From Deltaproteobacteria bacterium (lineage in GTDB: Bacteria; Desulfobacterota; Binatia; Bin18), in NCBI GenBank assembly GCA_016200595.1, contig JACQEL010001012.1, positions 1-5,473 of the forward strand: a DNA stretch of 5,473 nucleotides, given 5' to 3'. The notes beneath the pieces were generated by a model. The model searched no databases, was not told the DNA's origin, and saw only the letters and a list, made by a program, of their open reading frames with translations. How positions within the stretch are numbered: the first letter of the stretch is position 1; every line of letters starts with the position of its first letter. Of this stretch, positions 1-5,452 are shown in pieces. A program made the translations under genes and the position numbers.

Positions 1-474
1 ACGAGTTGTGAGGGTTGAGCCGAGACCCAAGCCGCGAGCCGCGAGCAACATGTTTTGCACAGCGGGATAGATCGAGGCGCCGGACATTTTGGCTAATCCG
101 AGCGTTTTGGCGAGGTCTCCCACTAAACAACAGACAATCAGCACGGGTGCTTCATGGAAGTGCTCAGTGAGGTACACGACGGCATCGAGCATGCGCTGCT
201 TCTGGGCTTCGGTTTTGCCCGGCGGGGGTGGCGCTGCACGATAGCGAGGCAGGATCTGGTCCAGAGCTTTCTTATAGCGAAGTTGGAGCTGCTGCTTGAT
301 CTCTGCATCTTTCACGACGATAAACCGCCAGTGCTGCACATCGCCACCGCTAGGCGCGCACACCCCGGCGGCAATGATTTTACGGATGAGTTCATCGGGT
401 ACCGGATCAGGTTTGAGCCGGCGCATCGCCCGCATCGTGTGCATCGCGTCAAACAGGCTGATTTCGTCAGGCAT
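1..474 (-). CDS. Nitroreductase-family FMN oxidoreductase, 5' part only
   Basis: This is the N-terminal 158 codons of a nitroreductase-like protein; the reading frame is open to the window edge, so the C-terminus is missing. Family members bind FMN, usually as homodimers, and use NAD(P)H to reduce nitro compounds, quinones or related substrates in the cytoplasm; the substrate here cannot be told. Evidence is the N-terminal 'RAMRRLKPDPVP' stretch (residues about 15-26), whose arginines correspond to the FMN-phosphate contacts of the family. It is followed by 'APSGGDVQHWRFIVV' (about 40-54), the flavin-binding APSG-N-Q-W-F motif with D and H at two usual positions. The late 'GASIYPAVQNMLLAARGLGLGS' region (about 132-153) is also typical. 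A proline-rich insert (APPPPGK, about 81-87) sits between them. The ATG at 474 is chosen because a strong Shine-Dalgarno lies just upstream. It is divergent from the winged-helix gene at 714, so that protein could regulate it, but this is inference. Confidence 0.9.
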   Translation of the reverse strand, partial: MPDEISLFDAMHTMRAMRRLKPDPVPDELIRKIIAAGVCAPSGGDVQHWRFIVVKDAEIKQQLQLRYKKALDQILPRYRAAPPPPGKTEAQKQRMLDAVVYLTEHFHEAPVLIVCCLVGDLAKTLGLAKMSGASIYPAVQNMLLAARGLGLGSTLTTR

Positions 475-480
475 CGTACG

Positions 481-489
481 TCCCTCCTT
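481..489 (-). promoter_or_regulatory. Ribosome binding site of the nitroreductase gene
   Basis: Read on the minus strand this is AAGGAGGGA, an almost perfect Shine-Dalgarno, ending six bases before the ATG at 474. It fixes the start codon of the partial nitroreductase. Confidence 0.8.
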
Positions 490-491
490 GT

Positions 492-543
492 CGCAGGTCT
501 CTTACCATGCGCACTGTCTGAAAGAAATCGCCCGCGACCTGCG
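492..543. repeat. Short inverted repeat upstream of the nitroreductase gene
   Basis: CGCAGGTC (492-499) and GACCTGCG (536-543) are perfect 8-base inverted arms separated by 36 bases. A second, overlapping pair is ATGCGCA (507-513) with TGCGCAT (540-546). They lie in the 5' leader of the minus-strand nitroreductase, 17 bases or more from its start. They could form a leader structure or a split operator. With arms this short, chance is a real alternative. No convincing promoter for the nitroreductase was found in 475-640. Confidence 0.3.
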
Positions 544-647
544 CATGCGAATTCTGACTGATCTGTGGCTGAGATGAGATGAAGGCCCATCTTTCTTGCT
601 GGAAGCGACTCTTTCTTCAAGAACAGACACACAGGAGAGCTGGTGAC

Positions 648-677
648 TCGACACCGGATCGGGAAAGAAGGTAAAAT
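648..677 (+). promoter_or_regulatory. Candidate sigma70-type promoter for the winged-helix gene
   Basis: TCGACA (648-653, five of six to TTGACA) and TAAAAT (672-677, five of six to TATAAT) are separated by 18 bases. Transcription would start near 683-685, giving a leader of about 30 bases before the ATG at 714. The position is right for this gene, and the downstream hairpin would fall almost exactly in that leader. This is a consensus match by eye only. Confidence 0.5.
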
Positions 678-689
678 TGTTCATCATCA

Positions 690-712
690 TTTTCGCCCTG
701 GAGGGCTGAAAA
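690..712 (+). promoter_or_regulatory. Hairpin/operator covering the ribosome binding site of the 714 gene
   Basis: TTTTCGCCC (690-698) pairs with GGGC (703-706) and GAAAA (708-712), with one bulged T at 707 and a four-base TGGA loop (699-702). That is nine base pairs in all. The Shine-Dalgarno GGAGGG (700-705) lies half in the loop and half in the stem, and the ATG follows at 714. As RNA it could limit ribosome access. As DNA it is an imperfect palindrome just downstream of the predicted transcription start, a usual place for a repressor operator, possibly bound by the winged-helix product itself. Both readings are inference from the sequence. Confidence 0.5.
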
Positions 713-713
713 C

Positions 714-1016
714 ATGAATACCCCACAGAAGGGTCTGACGGAGTTGCAGGAGCAGATCATCGACGCATTGGCCAACGATTACGAGAGCCTCGAACAGATC
801 AGCGAAATACTCGATTCCTCCGGCAAATTGAGCCAGGTCAAAACCGCCCTTTGGACTTTGATACAAGAAGGGTATGTGGCTTGTTATGTCTCGACGAAGA
901 TGGAGATGAAACCGGCTGCATATCCTGAGCGCCGGAAGTTGGATGCCTATTGGTTCGCGCTGACCCAGGGAGGAGAGCAATTGCTCTCGGTCCTAAACCA
1001 GGAGGCAAGAGATTAG
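714..1016 (+). CDS. Small winged-helix-like protein, possible transcriptional regulator
   Basis: A 100-residue cytoplasmic protein with no signal peptide or membrane segment. The pattern resembles a winged helix-turn-helix: helix 1 around 8-20 (LTELQEQIIDALA), helix 2 around 24-34 (ESLEQISEILD), and helix 3 around 38-52 (KLSQVKTALWTLIQEG). A strand 'YVACYVS' (54-60) and a second strand 'AYWFALTQGG' (79-88) would form the wing, leading to a C-terminal helix (EQLLSVLNQ). The 'L..G.V' and 'YWFALT..G' pieces are typical of MarR/PadR-like folds. No specific family or ligand is recognised. The ATG at 714 follows GGAGGG (700-705) and a plausible promoter. It is divergent from the nitroreductase and convergent with the exporter operon, so control of the nitroreductase or of itself is possible. 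Alternatively it is a winged-helix domain with no DNA-binding role. Confidence 0.75.
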   Translation: MNTPQKGLTELQEQIIDALANDYESLEQISEILDSSGKLSQVKTALWTLIQEGYVACYVSTKMEMKPAAYPERRKLDAYWFALTQGGEQLLSVLNQEARD

Positions 1017-1043
1017 TACACACGACCCTAGCGCCTGTCCACC

Positions 1044-1115
1044 GTAGGGGCGAAGCATTTGCCCCGTATAGACCAACGCCGTGGGGAGCCTGACACGCAA
1101 ATGCTTCGCCCTTAC
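1044..1115. repeat. Inverted repeat with 19-base arms, dispersed-repeat-like
   Basis: The left arm GTAGGGGCGAAGCATTTGC (1044-1062) and the right arm GCAAATGCTTCGCCCTTAC (1097-1115) are inverted copies with one mismatch in 19 positions, around a 34-base centre. The left arm also contains a smaller hairpin, GGGGC (1047-1051) with GCCCC (1061-1065). It sits between two convergent transcription units, where REP-like or MITE-like palindromes and bidirectional terminators tend to occur. There is no T-run, so it is not a canonical intrinsic terminator, though its transcript would fold strongly. From memory, similar 'GGGGCGAAGCATTTG' palindromes recur in many environmental genomes. That cannot be checked within one window. 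Confidence 0.75.
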
Positions 1116-1157
1116 CCACGCAGCGACGAACAGTGTCCTCATGTCGTGCATTCCGGT

Positions 1158-1310
1158 TTAGAAGCCGAAGTATGAGATGCCTCTCCAGCCACCTCTTTCC
1201 AGGAAGTTGTGCCGGATATCCGCGCTAACGAAAACTCGTTCTGTTAGTTTGACGTCTAACCCACCGCCGATATTGTACGTCAGCTTAATGTTTCCCTGGC
1301 TGTTGGACAG
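1158..1310 (-). pseudogene. C-terminal remnant of an outer-membrane beta-barrel protein
   Basis: Fifty codons then TAA, read on the minus strand. The peptide has 'NIGGGLDVKLTERVFVSADI' (residues 14-33 of the fragment), then 'RHNFLERGGW' and the ending 'ISYFGF'. Alternating polar and hydrophobic residues, a GGG turn, an 'ADIRHNF' strand and a terminal phenylalanine are typical of the last strands of OmpA/OmpW-like small porin-fold proteins; the final F is the beta-signal read by the BAM machinery. There is no ATG, and an in-frame TAG (1313-1311) stands directly before the first codon. No barrel-like sequence was found in the other two frames between 1311 and 1364. The fragment is thus most likely the tail of a gene whose 5' part was deleted. 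It lies in the same direction as the LolA-like gene, 54 bases beyond its stop codon, so it may once have been the third gene of that operon. Confidence 0.65.
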
Positions 1311-1311
1311 C
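1299..1311. repeat. Small palindrome at the break point of the barrel remnant
   Basis: GCTGTTGGACAGC is a 5-base inverted repeat around TGG. It coincides with the upstream edge of the barrel-protein remnant, where the frame meets a stop. It could be the scar or end of a lost mobile element or a recombination site. It is short enough to be chance, and no target duplication or transposase is visible. Confidence 0.3.
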
Positions 1312-1364
1312 TACCCCGTCATAAAGTTTGTCAAGCATCAGAACTGGAGGGGCTTCTCAGCGTT

Positions 1365-2168
1365 CTACTGCTTATTTCTTACTTGCGGGATACCCTGTGC
1401 ATCAAACACATTGTGGTTCGTTGAATGGAGCCATTCCAACGGCTCACTAATCCTCCATGTATCGAAAGTGAAGACGGTGTCGTTGGCCATCACCTTCTTA
1501 GGTGCCCAGTACCCAGGCGCGAATTCGATGAACTCTTGCAACAGGAAGGTGAGCCCCCGGCTGTTGGGGGTTTCATATATTGCCTTCTCGATCGTATAGG
1601 TTGCCTCCCGTTTCTGTAGCTCGATCTGCACTTGCGCATACGGTGACCGCGATTCGGCTATTTGCACGCCTTTGATGACTGGCGCGTTGATGTCTTCCTT
1701 CACAAATGTGTACGAGAAGTCGTGGAGAAAGTCGCTAGCCAGGGGAAGCAAGTAGTATGGATACTCGCTTCCTAGAACACCATCGAGCGGCACATAGTTG
1801 ATTTTCCGGCCACGCCGTAAGGAGGGCAGGTAGGTAAGCGTCGAGATGTCCATAGCCTTCCGCACCACGCGATATTTCTTATTGGTTTGCGGGGTAGCAT
1901 CCGGAACTTCTTTATCCTCCATCGGCGACAGGATATCAATTTGAAAGCCCTCAGTGCCGTCGTGCCAATAGCGAGCAACGCGGATGTCCAAATTTCTCCG
2001 AGAAAATTGCATCTTTCCATCTGCCACGATAGTTGTACCGACAGGGCCTTCAAGATTTGTGGCCGCTTTTTGGATGACTTCTTCTGCGGTGAGCGCAAAT
2101 GTTGGAAAAGGGAATAAAAGGAGTAAAAAGCTAAGAACGCACAAGCTAACGGCGTACAGTTTTTTCAT
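1365..2168 (-). CDS. Secreted outer membrane lipoprotein-sorting (LolA-like) family protein
   Basis: A 267-residue protein with a clear signal peptide: KK at 2-3, hydrophobic core 7-20, and likely cleavage after 'PTFA' at about residue 25, leaving 'LTAEEVIQKA'. The mature part fits the LolA-like family often annotated 'outer membrane lipoprotein-sorting protein', half-barrel proteins that carry hydrophobic cargo in the periplasm. The 'STLTYLPSLRRGRKINYVPL' run (109-128) followed by 'GSEYPYYLL' matches the family's conserved YLPS-RR-R...GS-F/Y region. There is no lipobox, so it should be a soluble periplasmic protein. The ATG at 2168 is chosen over a TTG at 2231 because it gives the signal peptide an exact N-terminus. 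It overlaps the end of the exporter gene by 23 bases and lacks a good Shine-Dalgarno, so its translation is probably coupled to the exporter. It likely acts as that pump's periplasmic partner; the cargo is unknown. It should not be equated with LolA of the Lol pathway. Confidence 0.85.
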   Translation of the reverse strand: MKKLYAVSLCVLSFLLLLFPFPTFALTAEEVIQKAATNLEGPVGTTIVADGKMQFSRRNLDIRVARYWHDGTEGFQIDILSPMEDKEVPDATPQTNKKYRVVRKAMDISTLTYLPSLRRGRKINYVPLDGVLGSEYPYYLLPLASDFLHDFSYTFVKEDINAPVIKGVQIAESRSPYAQVQIELQKREATYTIEKAIYETPNSRGLTFLLQEFIEFAPGYWAPKKVMANDTVFTFDTWRISEPLEWLHSTNHNVFDAQGIPQVRNKQ

Positions 2169-4620
2169 AAGGAGCAGTTTTCCGAGAAGCTGATTGTTCT
2201 GCAACCGCGAGGGGTAAAGCTGAGGGAACAAAGATTAACGCCCCAACCGTGCAGGTAAAGAGCATGAAGTCCATGAGCCAACCCAATTCTCGGACCGGCT
2301 GAAACCGAGAAGTGAGCAGCGGCGCAAAGGCGATAGCATTGAGAAGAAAATCAGTGAAAACGACCGTGCCTTTCGCGGTCAGTGCATATCCCACGGCGGT
2401 GTGAGCTGTGTAATCTAGCCCCAATCCTAACAACAACGCGACGACAATATAAATACTGAAGTCGGCTGACGCATTGATAGCAATGTCAGCGATTGGTGCC
2501 GTAGACAAACTCAAGGGGATACCGAGATACCACAGCAGGATACCAATCACCCCTACACCAAAGAGAAAAGGCAGCACCATGATCCCGGTGCCGAGCATAG
2601 GGCGAAGTACGGCCCGATGTTGCAACCGTAAAGATCTATTTCGCACGATGACCCAGAGCAAGTACGAGATAAAGACAAAGATGAGGGACACGGCAATGTT
2701 GGGCGCTTCCCCCTGAGTAACATAGAGATCCATCTGCGTGTAATCGATCATTTTGCCAAAGACCGAGACTTTCAGGCTCGGATATTCTTCTTGGGCGAAA
2801 CGCAGGACACGCTCGATCAAAGTACGGGCTTTGGTGCTGTCATTGACGATCGTCAAGCCAGCCAACCGTAAGCCACCGGAGAACCACATCTGGTGATTCA
2901 CCTCGGCGCTCATCCCCTCGGTCAAAAGAAAGAAAGTATCATCTACTTCGTCCGGACTTTCTGGCCAGTCCTTTTTGTAGGATTCCTGCGCGATCTGGTG
3001 CACTTTGCCGAGGATCGAGGCGACTTCATTTATTTCCAGTACTGGCGTCAAACCTTGATTTTGTTGCCACTGCTCAAAACGGCTCGCGGAACGATTTGCT
3101 CCGTAGTGCGGCATGAGGTCGCTTTGCAGGTGCCAAGCATCACGAATGAAATCCGGTTGGTAAATATTCCCTTTTACTGGCTCCGCGAGGAGGTCAATAA
3201 ATTCATTCCCTGAGTCCTTAAGAAATTGAAAGGTTTTATCGACCAGTGTCCCCTTCATGTAATCCCAGGGCGTCGTTTTTGTCTCGATTCTGCCAGTCCA
3301 AAATAAACAAGCGGCAATAGTAAAAGTCAGGAGCGGGATGCTAATAGCTATCCATGCTGGGACTTGGAGCTTGCCTAGCCAGTGCCCCTGGGGTTGTTCT
3401 GTTTCCGCTTCTTGGGACTCAGCCGTGGAGTGTTCCGGCCCCAGGAGCCGTTCCAGCACGAGATAGAAAGCCGGAATAAATACAGTCGCACCAGCCAGCA
3501 CTAACATTACACCGACTGCTGACTGATACCCCATCTCGCGCATTTGCCAGATGGGAAAAGTGTTCATACACAGAAAGGCAATAATCGCAATGATCGCGAC
3601 CAGCCCGATCTCAGCGTCAATGCTTTGCGCATTCACGAACCGCTCTTGTGAATTTTTCCCGCTCGCCTCACGAAAAGTTTCGAGCTTGTGCAAGGCAAAG
3701 CTCATCCCTTGTACGATCACATTGGCATAGGCGACCGTGGTGTAGATCCGTTCCAGCATACCCGTTCCGGCGGCATGGAGGGGCCAAATGAAGGCGCGGG
3801 TCAACCAGATCCCACCGATGATGTTGATGAACACAGCGAGGGCGGCCTGACGAGAAGACCCCAGGAAAAACCGAAGGATAAGGAAAGACAAGATCATCCC
3901 GAGAGAGGGCAACATCAGGACATCACGGTTCATGGCTTGGTCGATCTGCCATCGTCCCATGACCCAACCGCTCACACCGATATTAGGGTTCTTCGGTTCG
4001 ACGTCAGCTTTGAGGAAGATACGTTCCCACCAAGGAATCTTTCGTCCTTCGAGCAGCTCAACGGTTTTCCATGCCTCCTGCGTTTCTCGATAGCCACGAG
4101 GCAAGAAGCGTGTCACTGCCGCCCAGCGCCAATCTCTGTTGACCAGCACTCCAAAGGTTGAGACATCAGAAGCGACGCGCGCTCTCCACTGTGGTTGGCG
4201 AGCGTTTTTAAGGCTCTGTGGTGTGAGATAAGGAGTCTTCAGTAATTCGTCACCTGTATCTCGATAGTCAGGCATTTCGGCTAGGCTGAGGACCCCACCA
4301 TCTAACTGTTTCTTGACCTCTTGCGTGAGTGTAATGACTTCTTGCCAGCCATCGGCCTCTGAACCGGACAGCTTGACGATGATCGGCAGCATCTCCTCTG
4401 GGCTAAACCCTTCTTTGGCATGTACATACTCATGCATTTGTTTGTAAGGGTTATCTGCCGGCAGGGCATCATCAGTGATCCCGCCACGCAACTCTAGGAC
4501 ACGGTAATTGCCGTAGGTGCCGAAGAGAAAAAAGAGCGCGACATATCCGACAACAAACCCGCCGGGATAATGAAGAGCAGCAATCCGGGGATCACAGCAA
4601 CGGAGAAACTTTCCTGCCAC
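2146..4620 (-). CDS. RND superfamily (MMPL-type) exporter
   Basis: An 824-residue inner-membrane protein with the twofold RND layout. Segment 1 is about 20-36, then a periplasmic domain to about 230. Segments 2-6 lie at about 233-252, 258-280, 293-311, 337-357 and 366-391; segment 7 is about 420-441, followed by a second periplasmic domain to about 640. Segments 8-12 lie at about 641-660, 675-700, 720-743, 752-770 and 780-806. 'GLGLDYTAH' (732-740) in segment 10 is the conserved D-Y motif of MmpL/HpnN-like proton-driven pumps. The matching place in segment 4, 'QGMSFALH' (304-311), has no acidic residue. The class exports lipids and other hydrophobic molecules. The start is GTG at 4620, the only ATG/GTG/TTG start available before residue 62, preceded by GGAGG. 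It is the first gene of an operon with the LolA-like protein. Length is normal for the family and no frameshift is seen. The substrate is not predictable. Confidence 0.9.
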   Translation of the reverse strand: MAGKFLRCCDPRIAALHYPGGFVVGYVALFFLFGTYGNYRVLELRGGITDDALPADNPYKQMHEYVHAKEGFSPEEMLPIIVKLSGSEADGWQEVITLTQEVKKQLDGGVLSLAEMPDYRDTGDELLKTPYLTPQSLKNARQPQWRARVASDVSTFGVLVNRDWRWAAVTRFLPRGYRETQEAWKTVELLEGRKIPWWERIFLKADVEPKNPNIGVSGWVMGRWQIDQAMNRDVLMLPSLGMILSFLILRFFLGSSRQAALAVFINIIGGIWLTRAFIWPLHAAGTGMLERIYTTVAYANVIVQGMSFALHKLETFREASGKNSQERFVNAQSIDAEIGLVAIIAIIAFLCMNTFPIWQMREMGYQSAVGVMLVLAGATVFIPAFYLVLERLLGPEHSTAESQEAETEQPQGHWLGKLQVPAWIAISIPLLTFTIAACLFWTGRIETKTTPWDYMKGTLVDKTFQFLKDSGNEFIDLLAEPVKGNIYQPDFIRDAWHLQSDLMPHYGANRSASRFEQWQQNQGLTPVLEINEVASILGKVHQIAQESYKKDWPESPDEVDDTFFLLTEGMSAEVNHQMWFSGGLRLAGLTIVNDSTKARTLIERVLRFAQEEYPSLKVSVFGKMIDYTQMDLYVTQGEAPNIAVSLIFVFISYLLWVIVRNRSLRLQHRAVLRPMLGTGIMVLPFLFGVGVIGILLWYLGIPLSLSTAPIADIAINASADFSIYIVVALLLGLGLDYTAHTAVGYALTAKGTVVFTDFLLNAIAFAPLLTSRFQPVRELGWLMDFMLFTCTVGALIFVPSALPLAVAEQSASRKTAPYEKTVRR

Positions 4621-4624
4621 ACAG

Positions 4625-4629
4625 CCTCC
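4625..4629 (-). promoter_or_regulatory. Ribosome binding site of the exporter gene
   Basis: GGAGG on the minus strand, with only four bases before the GTG at 4620. This supports the GTG start. The short spacing and GTG codon may keep translation of this large membrane protein modest. Confidence 0.65.
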
Positions 4630-4715
4630 AAAGGAAAGACTCTTTCTCGACAGTTGAAATGGTCGTGGTAGGATACCAGTGGTCAGTGAGCCAACGAAGG
4701 AAACTTTTAGTCTCG

Positions 4716-4720
4716 AAGGA
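4716..4720 (+). promoter_or_regulatory. Ribosome binding site of the antitoxin gene
   Basis: AAGGA ends ten bases before the ATG at 4731. It supports that start over the in-frame ATG at 4659, which has no purine-rich sequence before it and would add 24 residues not resembling the family. Confidence 0.55.
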
Positions 4721-4730
4721 AAGCGTTACG

Positions 4731-4991
4731 ATGAGTACCGTCAGCATCGATTTAGAAGAAGAGCTAGCCTCTATATTGCACCAGTTGAACCAGCCCGTGC
4801 GGCAGGCCGCGCGGGAGTTAATCGTACTGGAGTTGTATCGGCGAGGGACAATCTCTAGCGGCAAGGCTGCGGAATTCTTGGGTATGTCACGGTGGGAGTT
4901 CATTTCCCATGCCTCGCGCCTTGGTATTCCATACTTTGCCATGACAGAGGATGAGTGGGAAGCTGAACGGAAGCGGAGCGAGACACTGTGA
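4731..4991 (+). CDS. UPF0175-family antitoxin
   Basis: An 86-residue protein matching the UPF0175 family, small helix-turn-helix proteins found as antitoxins next to PIN-domain toxins. An N-terminal strand and helix (MSTVSIDLEEELASIL) lead to a helix 'QAARELIVLELYRRG' (25-39). The family signature 'ISSGKAAEFLGMSRWEF' (41-57) is the helix-turn-helix, and 'RLGIPYFAMTEDEWEAE' (63-79) is the usual acidic tail that contacts the toxin. In such pairs the antitoxin neutralises the toxin and usually represses the shared promoter. The start at 4731 gives the normal family length and has a ribosome binding site. The stop codon overlaps the toxin start in the four bases GTGA, so the two are translated together. 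It is divergent from the exporter operon, with no evident functional link. Confidence 0.88.
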   Translation: MSTVSIDLEEELASILHQLNQPVRQAARELIVLELYRRGTISSGKAAEFLGMSRWEFISHASRLGIPYFAMTEDEWEAERKRSETL

Positions 4992-5452
4992 ATCCGCCAC
5001 TCGTTGTCTCCAACTCTAGTCCCTTGATCGCGCTGGCGCAGATTGGCCATCTGAATCTGCTGGAAAAGCTCTTCACCACAGTGGTAATTCCCCCTTCCGT
5101 TACCCAAGAGACAACGAGTGTGGTCTTGCCAGCTTGGGTCATTGAACGACCTTTAGCGCAACCTATTGGTCCTCGGATTCTTCGTGCTTCACTTGGGCCG
5201 GGAGAGAGCGAGGCGATAAGCCTTGCTCTTGAAGTTAATGCCCAATGGATCATTGTGGATGACCGGCCAGCGCGAAGACTGGCCGAAACCCTCAATCTTC
5301 CAGTACTCGGGACCCTAGGAGTTTTATTGGCGAGCAAGCGCCGCGGCTTTTTATCTGCCCTCCGTCCGTGTATTGATGTCTTGGTGAATCTTGGTTTTCG
5401 CATCGCGCCAGACCTGTACGAACGTGTTGTAGCTGATGCTGGTGAAGGATGA
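4988..5452 (+). CDS. DUF3368 PIN-domain toxin (putative ribonuclease)
   Basis: A 154-residue protein of the DUF3368 branch of the PIN fold. PIN toxins are Mg2+-dependent RNases that cut tRNA, rRNA or mRNA in the cytoplasm when their antitoxin is lost. It opens with 'VVSNSSPLIALAQIGHLNLL' (6-25), the first strand and helix of the family. Asn9 stands where many PIN proteins have the first catalytic Asp; from memory Asn is also seen in this family. Candidate metal ligands are Glu41 (in 'SVTQE'), Glu73 in 'GPGESEAISLA' and Asp91/Asp92 in 'IIVDDRPARRLAE'. The conserved 'VLGTLGVLLASKRRG' (106-120) and 'LGFRIAPDLYERVV' end the domain. It is full length. The start is GTG within the antitoxin stop, coupling their translation. 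No terminator is visible in the 21 bases left after the stop. Confidence 0.88.
   Translation: MNPPLVVSNSSPLIALAQIGHLNLLEKLFTTVVIPPSVTQETTSVVLPAWVIERPLAQPIGPRILRASLGPGESEAISLALEVNAQWIIVDDRPARRLAETLNLPVLGTLGVLLASKRRGFLSALRPCIDVLVNLGFRIAPDLYERVVADAGEG

Larger units (their letters stand above)
4621..4730. promoter_or_regulatory. Shared divergent control region of exporter operon and toxin-antitoxin pair
   Basis: A 110-base gap between two divergent start codons. On the minus strand, TGGTATCCT (TATCCT at 4675-4670) resembles an extended -10 element for the exporter, about 50 bases before its GTG, but no good -35 accompanies it. No convincing promoter was found for the antitoxin. CGAAGGAAA occurs twice as a direct repeat (4695-4703 and 4714-4722), 19 bases apart. 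A related AAGGAAA lies at 4631-4637, and GAAAG-ACT-CTTTC (4634-4646) is a small inverted repeat. The repeats could be binding sites for the antitoxin, which typically represses its own operon. The second copy also contains the antitoxin's ribosome binding site. Confidence 0.4.

Noticed and set aside
154..561. Plus-strand open frame of 135 codons over the nitroreductase
   Set aside because: It is antisense to a clearly conserved nitroreductase frame with its own strong ribosome binding site, and its peptide shows no recognisable domain.
1177..1599. Plus-strand open frame of 140 codons across the barrel remnant and the end of the LolA-like gene
   Set aside because: It is antisense to recognised coding sequence, has no evident ribosome binding site and no recognisable fold.
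2169..2231. Longer LolA-like protein starting at a TTG at 2231
   Set aside because: It would put 21 residues before a perfect signal peptide and deepen the overlap with the exporter; the ATG at 2168 is the natural start.
3688..4161. Plus-strand open frame of 157 codons inside the exporter gene
   Set aside because: It lies antisense to conserved RND sequence; the peptide is low in hydrophobic structure and looks like an antisense shadow.
4659..4730. Antitoxin starting at the ATG at 4659
   Set aside because: No ribosome binding site precedes it and the extra residues do not resemble the family; 4731 gives standard length and spacing.
4592..5403. Two minus-strand open frames (4592-5107 and 4900-5403) opposite the toxin-antitoxin genes
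   Set aside because: Both oppose well-recognised UPF0175 and DUF3368 proteins, and their peptides are basic, serine-rich shadows without domain features.
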